Assembly: GCF_003610375.1 (NCBI RefSeq)
Contig: NZ_RAPZ01000012.1
Location: 310,001-374,000, forward strand
From: Sphingomonas sp. PP-CC-1A-547
Lineage (GTDB): Bacteria; Pseudomonadota; Alphaproteobacteria; Sphingomonadales; Sphingomonadaceae
DNA: 64,000 nt
Direction: 5' to 3'
Shown: piece by piece, positions 1-7,700 of the stretch
Position numbering within the stretch: position 1 is the first letter of the stretch
Layout: each line of letters begins with the position of its first letter
Translations under genes and position numbers: made by a program
The notes under the pieces: model-generated
What the model was told of the DNA's origin: nothing
Seen by the model: the letters and a program-made list of their open reading frames with translations, nothing else
The model's database searches: none

Positions 1-2
1 TG

Positions 3-290
3 GTGGAGTCGCCAGGGGCTTTACGATGTCGGGGCGGGAACGGTGACTGGCGTCCGTGCTACGCTGACGACAAATCCGGTTACCAGGGCGATTACGTGAT
101 CGACCGGAAATGGAAAATAGTCACCGCACCACGTGCACGGCCCCAGACTTCGCAACAATCAGAAGTCTTGGCGCAACATCGCCTTATTGGAGTATGGGAA
201 GTTGCTACTCTTGTGCAGAAGATTAAGGCCCTTAAGCTTCTAAAGAGGATGAACGTCGCCAACATCAAGGTAAGGGTAGTCAAACCATGA
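3..290 (+). CDS. Unknown protein, probably the 3' end of a gene that starts left of the window
   Basis: I do not recognise this protein. The frame is open to the window edge, so the GTG at position 3 is only the first possible start and the real gene may be longer. The visible part is basic, with a tryptophan- and tyrosine-containing front (GDWRPCYADD, YVIDRKWKIV) and a lysine-rich tail (LVQKIKALKLLKRM). It ends in TGA inside the ATG of the next gene (ATGA overlap), so the two are translationally coupled. A basic C-terminal segment followed at once by a small, very acidic protein is the usual look of a polymorphic toxin tip with its immunity gene. That reading is inference from layout and charge only. 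The GC content is visibly lower than in the genes after position 1200. Confidence 0.5.
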   Translation: MESPGALRCRGGNGDWRPCYADDKSGYQGDYVIDRKWKIVTAPRARPQTSQQSEVLAQHRLIGVWEVATLVQKIKALKLLKRMNVANIKVRVVKP

Positions 291-598
291 TAGTTACCCA
301 GATCGCGCACATCATTGCGGATTATGTCGTTTTTCTTGAGCTGACCGAGGAAGAGGAGCTAAACCTTGATACGGCCGTCACGATGATGGAAGCGCTAGCG
401 GACCAGCTCGAAAATTTAGATAAAGATTTTTTACGCGAACTGATCGACGCCTTCGCCGCAATTGCCGAGGAATATAGCGGCGAGGCGCAGCGGGTGGTGC
501 GGGATATAGCGCACAACTTTTATCTCGAAGAGGCGCTCGCAGCCGACGATCCGGTGAGACTGGTTCAGTTGGAAGCGCTGCGCGACGCAAGGGAATGA
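287..598 (+). CDS. Small acidic helical protein, possible immunity protein
   Basis: The product has 103 residues, rich in Glu and Asp with a single lysine, and looks all-helical with no signal peptide, so it is probably cytosolic and strongly acidic. Recognisable stretches are ELTEEEELNLDTA near residue 18, DFLRELIDAFAAIAEEYSGE in the middle and HNFYLEEALAADDP near the C-terminus. Its ATG overlaps the stop of the upstream basic ORF. Immunity proteins of polymorphic toxins are often small, acidic and encoded immediately after the toxin tip, which is why I suggest that role. No family was identified with certainty; a plain hypothetical protein is the alternative. It lies in the lower-GC stretch that ends at tRNA-Gln. 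Confidence 0.55.
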   Translation: MIVTQIAHIIADYVVFLELTEEEELNLDTAVTMMEALADQLENLDKDFLRELIDAFAAIAEEYSGEAQRVVRDIAHNFYLEEALAADDPVRLVQLEALRDARE

Positions 599-967
599 AC
601 GCCAGGATATCAGCGCCCCAAGCATGTGAAAGAAGCGACGTCGAACAGTCGATACCGCCCTATTTGTAACGCTGGCTGAGAGCGTTTTAACCAATCTAAG
701 CGCCTAGCTTTGGCCTCCGTGGGCAAATTTCTTGGCGCTCACGCGGCGTGGAGCATCGCGACTGCATCTTGCATCGTGACCGGCGGATTCATGGCCCAAG
801 GCGACTTTGAACAAGCGGCTTCCGTGTCGCCTAACTCGACCGAGTGCGAAACGGCGTTTAACCGACCGAGCTGCCGGTCGACGCACGCAGAGATCATCAA
901 GCGCCAAGGTGCTCGTTGAACTCGTCGTTTGTTTTGGAATTGCCTCGACCGCTCAGGCGGGAAGCGC
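599..967. other. Non-coding or degenerate stretch between the acidic ORF and tRNA-Gln
   Basis: About 370 bases without a convincing gene. Short open frames exist on both strands (for example 710-919 plus and 739-996 minus), but none has a good ribosome binding site or a product I recognise, and the minus-strand one runs into the tRNA. The stretch abuts the 3' end of tRNA-Gln, a common integration point for mobile elements, so it may be decayed island DNA. Confidence 0.4.
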
Positions 968-1041
968 TGGATGCCCCGTGAGGATTCGAACCTCAATAGG
1001 CGGTATCAGAAACCGCAGTCTTACCATTAGACGACGGGGCA
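968..1041 (-). tRNA. tRNA-Gln (anticodon CTG)
   Basis: Read on the minus strand, the gene starts TGCCCCG and ends CGGGGCA, giving a perfect 7-bp acceptor stem, then discriminator T and an encoded CCA (968-970). The D arm is GTCT-AATGGTA-AGAC. The anticodon arm is GCGGT/ACCGC around the loop TTCTGAT, so the anticodon is CTG, decoding CAG. The T arm is TGAGG-TTCGAAT-CCTCA. Every cloverleaf element is present. A second Gln tRNA with TTG anticodon would be expected elsewhere. The 3' end faces the lower-GC region 1-967. Confidence 0.96.
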
Positions 1042-1054
1042 TCAGCGAGGGCGG

Positions 1055-1083
1055 GCTCTACGGGTGACCGCCGAGGCTGTCAA
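1055..1083 (-). promoter_or_regulatory. Promoter of tRNA-Gln
   Basis: On the minus strand the perfect -35 hexamer TTGACA (1078-1083) is followed after 17 bases by TAGAGC (1055-1060) as -10. The tRNA 5' end lies 13 bases further on, leaving a very short leader, as expected for a strong sigma-70-type tRNA promoter. Confidence 0.75.
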
Positions 1084-1205
1084 CGCCAAGATGATGCCGT
1101 TCCGCCACTTCGCTTGCGTAATCGCGGCGCCGCGCTACATTCGTGTCCAAGCACCGGGCGGGTATTTTCCCGCGGCGGCAGACATAGATAGCGAGTTTTA
1201 CGGCG

Positions 1206-2270
1206 ATGGGGGATGTTTCCGCCCGAATGCCGTTCCGGCAGGATGGTCCTGCCCGTCCGGCGGCGACCCGGCCCTCTCGTGGGCGGTGGGCCGATGCGCA
1301 GGCGTTTGCCGCGCTGGATCTCGGCACCAACAATTGCAGATTGCTGATCGCGCGACCGCAGGCTGGCGGATTCGCGGTGATCGATGCGTTCTCGCGAATC
1401 GTTCGGCTTGGCGAGGGCCTGGCTTCGACCGGCAAGCTGAGCGACGCGGCGATCGAGCGGACGATCGCGGCACTTCGCGTATGTTCGGACAAGTTGCAGC
1501 GGCGCAACGTGACGCTGGCGCGGTCGGTCGCGACAGAGGCCTGTCGGCAGGCGTCGAACGGACCTGCGTTCATCGCGCGCGCGCTCGCCGAGACTGGGAT
1601 CCATCTCGATATCATTTCCGCCGAGGAAGAAGCGCGGCTGGCGGTGCTCGGCTGCCATGCGCTGATCGAGCCGGGCGAGGACCCTGCGCTCGTGTTCGAT
1701 ATCGGCGGCGGGTCTACCGAGCTGGTGCTGGTCGATACCTCGACGCCGATCCCGACCGTGCTCGACTGGCATTCGGCGCCGTGGGGCGTGGTGTCGCTGA
1801 CCGAGCATGCCGGTGGCGGTGAGGGCGAAGGCGGCCGTCGTGCCGCGTATGCGAAGATGCGTCAGGTCGTTGCCGACAGTTTCGCGGGGTTCGCTAGCCG
1901 CCTACCCCGGCATATCGAGCGGCCGCGGTTGCTTGGCACCAGTGGCACGGTGACGACGCTCGGCAGCGTGCATCTCGGGCTCAGCCATTACGATCGCTCG
2001 GTGGTCGACGGGCTGATCGTGCCCGCCTCGGCGATGCGGCGGATCAGCGCCGACCTTTCCCATATGTCGATCACGGAGCGCGCCAAGCTGCCGTGCATCG
2101 GCAACGAGCGCGCCGACCTGGTGGTCGCGGGCTGTGCCATTCTGGAGACGATCATGGATTTGTGGCCCGCCGAACGGCTCGGCATCGCCGACCGCGGCAT
2201 TCGCGAGGGTATCCTGCGCGGCCTGATGGGTTCGCCCAAGCCCGGCAAAGCCACGGGAGCGACGGCATGA
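1206..2270 (+). CDS. Ppx/GppA family phosphatase, short form
   Basis: Member of the ASKHA-fold exopolyphosphatase / pppGpp phosphohydrolase family, which removes terminal phosphates from polyphosphate or converts pppGpp to ppGpp. The first phosphate-binding motif is ALDLGTNNCRLLIA (residues 36-49). The acidic catalytic segment is ISAEEEARL (137-145). The glycine-rich nucleotide loop is FDIGGGSTELV (164-174). At 354 residues it is much shorter than E. coli Ppx (about 510) and lacks the C-terminal HD-type region, as in many alphaproteobacterial homologues. Its last bases overlap the start of rlmE by ATGA, so the two are co-translated. The first 30 residues (basic, low complexity) may be dispensable and the true start could be the internal ATG eight codons in. 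Substrate preference cannot be told from sequence. Confidence 0.9.
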   Translation: MGDVSARMPFRQDGPARPAATRPSRGRWADAQAFAALDLGTNNCRLLIARPQAGGFAVIDAFSRIVRLGEGLASTGKLSDAAIERTIAALRVCSDKLQRRNVTLARSVATEACRQASNGPAFIARALAETGIHLDIISAEEEARLAVLGCHALIEPGEDPALVFDIGGGSTELVLVDTSTPIPTVLDWHSAPWGVVSLTEHAGGGEGEGGRRAAYAKMRQVVADSFAGFASRLPRHIERPRLLGTSGTVTTLGSVHLGLSHYDRSVVDGLIVPASAMRRISADLSHMSITERAKLPCIGNERADLVVAGCAILETIMDLWPAERLGIADRGIREGILRGLMGSPKPGKATGATA

Positions 2271-2938
2271 GTCGCGGTGGTTCCGGCGGTCATGTCCGCG
2301 TGCTCACTGCGCGCAAGCGGACCGCGCAGTCGACGCGCTGGCTCGAGCGGCAGTTGAACGATCCGTATGTGAAGCGCGCCAAGGCCGACGGCTATCGTAG
2401 CCGGGCGGCCTACAAGCTGATCGAGCTCGACGAGCGGTTCGAGTTGATCCGCGGGTCGAAGCGCGTGGTCGATCTGGGCCTCGCGCCGGGCGGCTGGGCG
2501 CAGGTGATCCGGCGGCGGATACCCAAGGCGACGGTAGTGGGCATCGACCTGCTGCCGGTCGATCCGATCGAAGGCGTGACGATCTTCGAGATGGATTTCC
2601 TCGACGATGCGGCCCCTGGCAAGCTGATCGAGGCGCTGGGTGGCGCGCCGGACCTGGTGCTGTCAGACATGGCGGCGAATACGGTCGGGCATCCGCAGAC
2701 CGACGCCTTGCGGACGATGGCGCTGGTCGAGACGGCGCTGCACTTTGCTTGCGAGGTGCTCGAGCCGGGTGGCACGTTCGTGTCGAAGGTATTCGCGGGC
2801 GGCGCTGATTCCGAGCTGGTCGCGGAGATGAAGCGGAACTTCAAGACGGTGAAGCACGCGAAACCGCCGGCGAGCCGGAAGGGGTCGGTCGAGTGGTTTG
2901 TCGTGGCACAGGGGTTTAAGGGTCGGTCAGCGGATTAG
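2267..2938 (+). CDS. rlmE: 23S rRNA (uridine-2'-O)-methyltransferase RlmE (FtsJ/RrmJ)
   Basis: Heat-shock-associated enzyme that 2'-O-methylates U2552 in the A loop of 23S rRNA during large-subunit maturation. The 223-residue length fits. The SAM-binding motif is DLGLAPGGWAQV (69-80), and all four catalytic K-D-K-E residues are visible: K50 (RAAYKL), D134 (VLSDMA), K174 (FVSKVF) and E209 (GSVEWF). The ATG at 2267 overlaps the ppx stop (ATGA); a longer upstream reading in the same frame lies wholly within ppx and was rejected. The gene is convergent with rpoZ. Confidence 0.95.
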   Translation: MSRGGSGGHVRVLTARKRTAQSTRWLERQLNDPYVKRAKADGYRSRAAYKLIELDERFELIRGSKRVVDLGLAPGGWAQVIRRRIPKATVVGIDLLPVDPIEGVTIFEMDFLDDAAPGKLIEALGGAPDLVLSDMAANTVGHPQTDALRTMALVETALHFACEVLEPGGTFVSKVFAGGADSELVAEMKRNFKTVKHAKPPASRKGSVEWFVVAQGFKGRSAD

Positions 2939-3065
2939 CGTGGCTAATCCGCGTCGCGGACCGACCTCGGCCAGCGTTGCGCAGCAACGACTGACGACGC
3001 GGCTTTGCCGTGGCGCCCTACCTTAGCGTGGTCACAAGCAATGCGGCTGGAATGAATCATAAGCA

Positions 3066-3120
3066 TGTTTCCCCGTGAAGACGGGGATCCAGACTGGGCT
3101 CCCGCCTTCGCGGGAGAACA
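3066..3120. repeat. Inverted repeat, family C (REP-like)
   Basis: Two hairpin-forming halves (cccgtgaagacggg and tcccgccttcgcggga) around a short spacer containing ccagactggg. The same unit recurs near 31432, 47694, 50155 and 55949, always outside genes. Confidence 0.75.
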
Positions 3121-3183
3121 AGGAGGCGGGGTCGCACTACTACGTGCCCTCACCCTTCCCACGGCAAGCGCCGCGGGCCCCTT

Positions 3184-3206
3184 CCCTCTCCCCTTCAGGG
3201 AGAGGG
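3184..3206. repeat. Short perfect inverted repeat
   Basis: ccctctccc and gggagaggg pair around a five-base loop. It sits between the convergent rlmE and rpoZ genes and may help end transcription of rlmE. Confidence 0.5.
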
Positions 3207-3210
3207 CATA

Positions 3211-3250
3211 AACACAAAAGAAAGCCCGCGGACCTTTTCGGTCCACGGGC
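3211..3250 (-). terminator. Intrinsic terminator of rpoZ
   Basis: An 11-bp stem with one wobble (gcccgcggacc at 3224-3234 with ggtccacgggc at 3240-3250) and a five-base loop. Read on the minus strand it is followed by TTTCTTTTGTGTTT, so it ends rpoZ transcription, 104 bases after its stop. Confidence 0.75.
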
Positions 3251-3353
3251 TCTCTCTATTTCGCGCCGCGGCAATGCCGCGTCGTCGGCCGGCTAAGCCC
3301 GCCGGCCGGGGTTTCGGCCAAGGCGCGGATTAGCTTTCGCTAATCCTGCTGCC

Positions 3354-3698
3354 TCAACCCTCGTAATCCGCCCCAAGATTCTGGTTCCGCGGCGGCGCAG
3401 CAGCGGTAAGCCGCAACGCCTCAGCCGAAGCGGCCAGGCTGCCGACTGCATCGACTTCGTCGTCGTCGTCGACGCGAACCTTTTGCAGGCCCTGAATAAC
3501 CTGTTCCTTGAGATGCGCCGGCTTGACGTTCTCGTCGGCGATCTCGCGCAGCGCGACGACCGGGTTCTTGTCTCGGTCGCGGTCGAGCGTCAGTTCGGCG
3601 CCGCCCGAGATCTGGCGCGCACGCTGGGCCGCGAACAACACCAGGTCGAACCGGTTGGGGATCTTGTCGACACAATCCTCGACGGTAACGCGCGCCAT
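3354..3698 (-). CDS. rpoZ: DNA-directed RNA polymerase omega subunit
   Basis: Small RNA polymerase subunit that helps beta-prime fold and assemble and that can form part of a ppGpp site. The N-terminal signature [19 protein letters not shown] is diagnostic, followed by the conserved helix [10 protein letters not shown] and the [15 protein letters not shown] segment typical of omega. At 114 residues it is longer than E. coli omega (91) through an acidic, alanine-rich tail ([10 protein letters not shown]), common in this class. Upstream is a good promoter (3737-3765) and downstream a clear terminator, so it looks monocistronic. In many bacteria spoT/rel follows rpoZ; here it does not. Confidence 0.96.
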   Translation of the reverse strand: MARVTVEDCVDKIPNRFDLVLFAAQRARQISGGAELTLDRDRDKNPVVALREIADENVKPAHLKEQVIQGLQKVRVDDDDEVDAVGSLAASAEALRLTAAAPPRNQNLGADYEG

Positions 3699-3736
3699 GC
3701 GGCTTCCTTCGTAACAACGATAGAATGAGAATGCGT

Positions 3737-3765
3737 CGCCTACGGGGAGTGGCCTGCAAAGTCAA
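3737..3765 (-). promoter_or_regulatory. Promoter of rpoZ
   Basis: On the minus strand TTGACT (3760-3765), 17 bases, then TAGGCG (3737-3742), 39 bases before the rpoZ ATG. It closely resembles the tRNA-Gln promoter in this window. It also argues against the very early ATG of the divergent PLD gene at 3769. Confidence 0.6.
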
Positions 3766-3798
3766 GAAATGCACCTTGGCTTGCCTCAGGTGCCCACC

Positions 3799-4977
3799 AT
3801 GTCCATCAGGCTGCCCATGGAAGATCCAGCAGACCAGCCGACTTTCAGCGTCGACGGCAACCAGATGACGCTGCTCGATACCGGCCCCCGCCGGCTGGAC
3901 GCGGTGCTCGCGCTGATCGACGGCGCCGAGCGAACTCTGCGCATCCTCTATTACATCTACGCCGACGACGAGTCCGGAAAGCGCGTCAACGCCGCGCTCA
4001 TCGCCGCCGCCAAACGCGGGGTCGAGGTCGCGCTTATCGTCGACGGGTTCGGTAGCGACGATGCGCCACACGCCTTCTTCGAGCCGCTCGAAGCCGCGAA
4101 CGTGTCGGTATGCCGGTTCTCCGCACGGTTCGGCCGCCGCTATCTGCTCCGCAACCACCAGAAGCTCGCGCTTGCCGACGAAACGCGGATCATCATCGGC
4201 GGCTTCAACATCGAGGACGATTATTTCGGCACCGCCGCGGAACAGGCATGGCGCGACCTGGGATTACTGGTCGAGGGTCCGGCGGCGGGGCGGCTGGCAG
4301 GCTATTTCGATGCGCTGAAGGACTGGATCCATGAACCCAAGGGCAAGCTGCGTCATCTGAACACTGCGCTATCGCACTGGAGCGAGACCAAGGGCGCGAC
4401 GCGGTGGCTGATCGGCGGACCGACGCGGAAGCTGTCGCCCTGGGCACGTGCGGTGCGCGACGACATGCGACGCGGGCGGCGGATCGACATCATCGCCGGG
4501 TATTTCACGCCTAGTCCCGCGCTGCTGCGTCGGCTCGACAAAGCGGGGCGGCGGCAGGCCGTGGTACGGGTCGTCGCGGCCAGCAAATCGGACAACAACG
4601 CGACGATCGCCGCCGCGCGCTTCACCTATGCCGGGCTATTGCGGAAGGGCGTGCGGCTGTTCGAATACCAGCCGACCAAGCTACACACGAAGCTCTACGT
4701 GATCGACGATGCGGTCCATATCGGCTCAGCGAACTTCGACATGCGCAGCCTGTTCATCAACCTCGAACTGATGCTGCGGATCGAGGATGCAGCGTTCGCA
4801 GCGCATGTCCGGGGGTATATCGATGGCGAGGTGGCCAAGTCGACCGAGGTGACCAAGGAACTGTACCAGGCGAACACCGGCTGGATGCAGCGTATCAAAC
4901 AGCTCGGGGCGTATTTCGTGGTGGCGGTGGTCGACCCGAGCTTGTCGCGCGGGCTGAACTTCGGGATCGACGAGTAG
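3799..4977 (+). CDS. Phospholipase D-family protein, probable cardiolipin synthase
   Basis: Two HKD (HxKxxxxD) motifs define the phosphatidyltransferase fold: NHQKLALAD followed by IIGGFN in the first half, and LHTKLYVID followed by IGSANFD in the second. This arrangement matches bacterial cardiolipin synthases (two phosphatidylglycerols to cardiolipin plus glycerol) and related transphosphatidylases. The length of about 390 residues is that of the short forms. There is no N-terminal double membrane anchor as in ClsA, so it resembles the ClsB/ClsC type, peripheral to the inner membrane. The start is uncertain: ATGs lie at 3769, 3799 and 3817. I prefer 3799 because 3769 falls four bases from the -35 of the divergent rpoZ promoter. 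Confidence 0.82.
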   Translation: MSIRLPMEDPADQPTFSVDGNQMTLLDTGPRRLDAVLALIDGAERTLRILYYIYADDESGKRVNAALIAAAKRGVEVALIVDGFGSDDAPHAFFEPLEAANVSVCRFSARFGRRYLLRNHQKLALADETRIIIGGFNIEDDYFGTAAEQAWRDLGLLVEGPAAGRLAGYFDALKDWIHEPKGKLRHLNTALSHWSETKGATRWLIGGPTRKLSPWARAVRDDMRRGRRIDIIAGYFTPSPALLRRLDKAGRRQAVVRVVAASKSDNNATIAAARFTYAGLLRKGVRLFEYQPTKLHTKLYVIDDAVHIGSANFDMRSLFINLELMLRIEDAAFAAHVRGYIDGEVAKSTEVTKELYQANTGWMQRIKQLGAYFVVAVVDPSLSRGLNFGIDE

Positions 4978-5010
4978 AGGGTCGGGGGACAAGGGCCATC
5001 TACTCTCTCT

Positions 5011-5092
5011 CGTCATCCTGACGAAAGTCAGGACCCAGGGTCGAGAACGCCATCCTGATTGGCTCTGGGTCCTGACTTCCGTCAGGATGACG
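5011..5092. repeat. Inverted repeat, family D
   Basis: cgtcatcctgac (5011-5022) pairs with gtcaggatgacg (5081-5092). Inside are a second set of matching arms, tcaggacccag and ctgggtcctga. It lies between the convergent PLD and methyltransferase genes and could fold into one long hairpin. Confidence 0.75.
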
Positions 5093-5141
5093 GAGGGGAT
5101 TTGGACGAGGTTTCCATTTATCTAGCTTGGAGCAACACTAG

Positions 5142-5192
5142 CGCCGACGGCAAAGCCGCCGTCGGACGGGTTCGGCTAGTTCTAGCCGACCC
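5142..5192. repeat. Double hairpin between convergent genes
   Basis: Two adjacent stems, ccgacggc/gccgtcgg and gggttcggctag/ctagccgaccc (5168-5192). It is REP-like and a plausible bidirectional transcription stop. Confidence 0.5.
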
Positions 5193-5258
5193 GCCGTCCG
5201 GGCCTGAAGCTGCGCAGCGCTTTGCTTGCGCATCGGCGCGGACGCTGCCGCGCCTGCG

Positions 5259-5873
5259 TCAGTCCTTCCATGCCCAATACAGCTGCGCCGGCGGGACGTT
5301 CCACCACTCCATGTCATGGTCGATCGACTCGAAATGCGGCGTCAGGAAGTCCTTCACCTTGGGCGAGAACTGATAGACCAGGAACGCACCGCCGGTCCGC
5401 AGAACCGAGTGCGTCGCCGTCGCGATCGCCGGGCCGACGCCGGGCGGCAATGTCGAAAAAGGAAGCCCCGACAACACATAGTCCGCCTTCTCGAAGCCAT
5501 GGTCGGCGACGATCGTCTCGACCTCGTCCGCCGACCCCAGCACCGCGAAGAAGCGTGGGTCGGTAATCGTGTGGCGCAGATACTGGATGAATTCCGGATT
5601 CGTATCGATCACCACTAGCTTGGCGTCGGGTGCCATCCGGTCGAGGATCGGGCGGCAGAACGTGCCGACGCCTGGGCCATATTCGACGAACAGCTTGCAG
5701 TTCGCCCAGTCCACCGGACCGAGCATCTTGCGGATCAGCTTGTCCGACGACGGCACGATCGACCCGACCATCACCGGGTGTTTCAGGAACCCTGAAAAGA
5801 ACATCTGCCACGGGGACGGCACGCCGGCTGGTCGGCTGCGTGCACGCCGGGTGGCGGTGGTCGAACTGGGCAT
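5259..5873 (-). CDS. SAM-dependent methyltransferase, PmtA-like (phospholipid N-methyltransferase)
   Basis: A Rossmann-fold class I methyltransferase. The SAM loop is FVEYGPGVGTF (62-72), the acidic end of beta 2 is VVIDTNPEF (87-95), and motif IV is LSGLPFSTL (134-142). The segment SGFLKHPVMVGSIVPSS near residues 27-43 is typical of the PmtA / KsgA-like group, which methylates phosphatidylethanolamine to phosphatidylcholine. Its substrate here is inferred; a related rRNA adenine methyltransferase-like protein is the alternative. At 204 residues it matches PmtA. No membrane span is visible, consistent with peripheral binding. It converges with the PLD gene across repeat hairpins, so two possible lipid enzymes are neighbours. 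Confidence 0.78.
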   Translation of the reverse strand: MPSSTTATRRARSRPAGVPSPWQMFFSGFLKHPVMVGSIVPSSDKLIRKMLGPVDWANCKLFVEYGPGVGTFCRPILDRMAPDAKLVVIDTNPEFIQYLRHTITDPRFFAVLGSADEVETIVADHGFEKADYVLSGLPFSTLPPGVGPAIATATHSVLRTGGAFLVYQFSPKVKDFLTPHFESIDHDMEWWNVPPAQLYWAWKD

Positions 5874-6054
5874 CGCGTTCCTTACGGTCAGGGGTCCCGC
5901 ACGCTGGCGAGGCTTTGGCCCTCCCGTCGCACGAATTCCGAACGCGTTTCAAGGGCCGCAGGTTGCATCGGGCGACGAACCGAAGCGGAAGTCGTGCTGC
6001 GCCAAGTGGTTCTGGCAGCTTTGCCAAGCGTACGGCATCGCTTAAGCACGGATC

Positions 6055-6378
6055 ATGAACGACGATCGGGCAGGACAGATTGCGGTTATTTTCGTGTCGA
6101 TCCGTAACGATGCGGACGCCGCCGGGTATGGCGAGGCCGCCATGGCCATGGACGCGCTAGCCGCGGCTCAGCCTGGCTATCGCGGCGTCGAAAGCGCGCG
6201 CGAAGCGGGCGGCATGGGGATCACCGTCAGTTATTGGGCGGACGACGCCGCGGCGATCGCGTGGCGCCACCACCCCGAGCACACTGCGATTCGCGAGTTC
6301 GGGCGAGCGCTTTGGTACGACAGCTATTCGGTCAACGTCGCGCGGATCGAGCGCGCCTATGACTGGTCACGTCCATGA
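6055..6378 (+). CDS. Antibiotic biosynthesis monooxygenase (ABM)-like protein
   Basis: A small dimeric alpha-beta barrel protein of 107 residues. Visible features are the first strand AVIFVSIRN, a helix AMDALAAAQPGYRGVES, the strand GITVSYWADDAAAIAW and the terminal helix HTAIREFGRALWYDSYSV, the order seen in ABM-domain proteins such as heme- or quinone-acting monooxygenases. No cofactor residues can be assigned. The gene overlaps the following MFS transporter by ATGA, so the pair is co-translated and may act on and export the same compound. That link is inference. Confidence 0.72.
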   Translation: MNDDRAGQIAVIFVSIRNDADAAGYGEAAMAMDALAAAQPGYRGVESAREAGGMGITVSYWADDAAAIAWRHHPEHTAIREFGRALWYDSYSVNVARIERAYDWSRP

Positions 6379-7685
6379 CTGGCGTATCGACAGACGGCCC
6401 GAAGATCGACCGCCGCTTCGCACTGATGTTCCTGGTGATGCTGACGATTGCGGCGGGAAATACCGCGTTGCAATCGGTGTTGCCCGCGCTCGGGCGGTCG
6501 CTCGGGGTTGCCGATAGCGCGGTCGCGGCGGCGTTCTCGGTTTCCGCTCTGCTGTGGGTGATCGCCGCGCCGTTCTGGGCGAACCGGTCTGACAAGCACG
6601 GCCGGCGCGCGATGATTCTGCTCGGCGTCGGTGGGTTCAGTGTGTCGCTGACCGTGTGCGGCGTGTTCCTGCTCGCCGGGATCAACGCCTGGATCGGCGG
6701 CACGACCGCGTTCCTGTGCTTCATCGGCGGTCGGCTGATCTACGGCACGTTCGGCGCGGCCGCACCGCCGGCCGTACAGGCACTCGTCGCCGGCGAGACA
6801 ACGCGGGAAGAGCGGACAAAGGCGCTGACATTGCTCGCCTCGGCATTCGGGCTCGGTACCATCTCAGGGCCGGCGATCGCGCCATACCTGATCCTCGGCT
6901 CGATCGGCGGAGTCGAGATCGGCCTCGCGGGCCCCGCGTTCCTGTTCGCGGTGTTCGGGGTGGCGGTGTGGATCACGGTGCGGCGGATGCTGCCCGACGA
7001 CAAGATCGTCGCCCCGCACGAGACGCACGGCGCGAGTTCGGCCTATCCCTCGATCGGCGGTGCGCCGACCGGCGCCTCGGTCGCCGCCGCGACCGGATCG
7101 CATGTCGAGCATGTCGGCTATACCGATCCCCGCATCCGCGCGTGGATGATCGCCGGGTTGGTGATGGGCCACGCGCAGGCGATGACGGGGCAGGCGATCG
7201 GCTTCCTAGTGATCGACCGCCTCCACCTCGCCCCCGCCCTCGCGCTGGAGCCGACCGGCATCGTCCTGATGATGGGCGCAGGCGCCGCGCTGCTCGCGCA
7301 ATGGGGCATCATCCCGCGCCTCAACATGACCCCGCGGCAACTCGTGCTGACCGGTCTCGTACTCGCGGCCGTCGGCACAGCGCTGACCGGCATCGCCACG
7401 TCGCTTTACACGATCGCGACCGCCTATGCGCTGGCAAGCCTAGGCTTCGGCTTCACGCGACCGGGGTTTACCGCCGGGTCCTCGCTCGCGGTCGGCGCCA
7501 ACGCGCAAGGCTCGGTCGCGGGCAAGGTGACGTCGATCAACGGCGCGAGCTTTGTGCTCGGGCCATCGATCGGCGTCGGCCTGTACGAAGCACAGCACTC
7601 GCTGCCGTATCTCGTCGCGGGCGCGGCCTGCGTGGTGATGATCGCCTATGCCTGGGTTTCGCTGCGTGATGCGAAGGACGTTTAG
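6375..7685 (+). CDS. MFS transporter, TetA-like drug efflux type
   Basis: A 436-residue inner-membrane proton antiporter with about 12 hydrophobic segments. The loop 2-3 motif is ANRSDKHGRRAMIL, the classical GxxxDxxGRR-type MFS signature. A later segment, LASAFGLGTISGPAIAPYL, resembles the motif C region of drug:proton antiporters. A hydrophilic loop containing HETHGASSAYPSIGG separates the two halves. It starts inside the stop of the ABM-like gene. Substrate unknown. Confidence 0.85.
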   Translation: MTGVSTDGPKIDRRFALMFLVMLTIAAGNTALQSVLPALGRSLGVADSAVAAAFSVSALLWVIAAPFWANRSDKHGRRAMILLGVGGFSVSLTVCGVFLLAGINAWIGGTTAFLCFIGGRLIYGTFGAAAPPAVQALVAGETTREERTKALTLLASAFGLGTISGPAIAPYLILGSIGGVEIGLAGPAFLFAVFGVAVWITVRRMLPDDKIVAPHETHGASSAYPSIGGAPTGASVAAATGSHVEHVGYTDPRIRAWMIAGLVMGHAQAMTGQAIGFLVIDRLHLAPALALEPTGIVLMMGAGAALLAQWGIIPRLNMTPRQLVLTGLVLAAVGTALTGIATSLYTIATAYALASLGFGFTRPGFTAGSSLAVGANAQGSVAGKVTSINGASFVLGPSIGVGLYEAQHSLPYLVAGAACVVMIAYAWVSLRDAKDV

Positions 7686-7700
7686 GCTGGGTCAGGCCGG

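Noticed and set aside
710-919. A 69-codon plus-strand frame left of tRNA-Gln
   Set aside because: No ribosome site and no recognisable product; kept only as part of the gene-free stretch.
3421-4158. A 245-codon minus-strand frame across rpoZ and the PLD gene
   Set aside because: It overlaps two supported genes in the wrong frames and has no recognisable domain.
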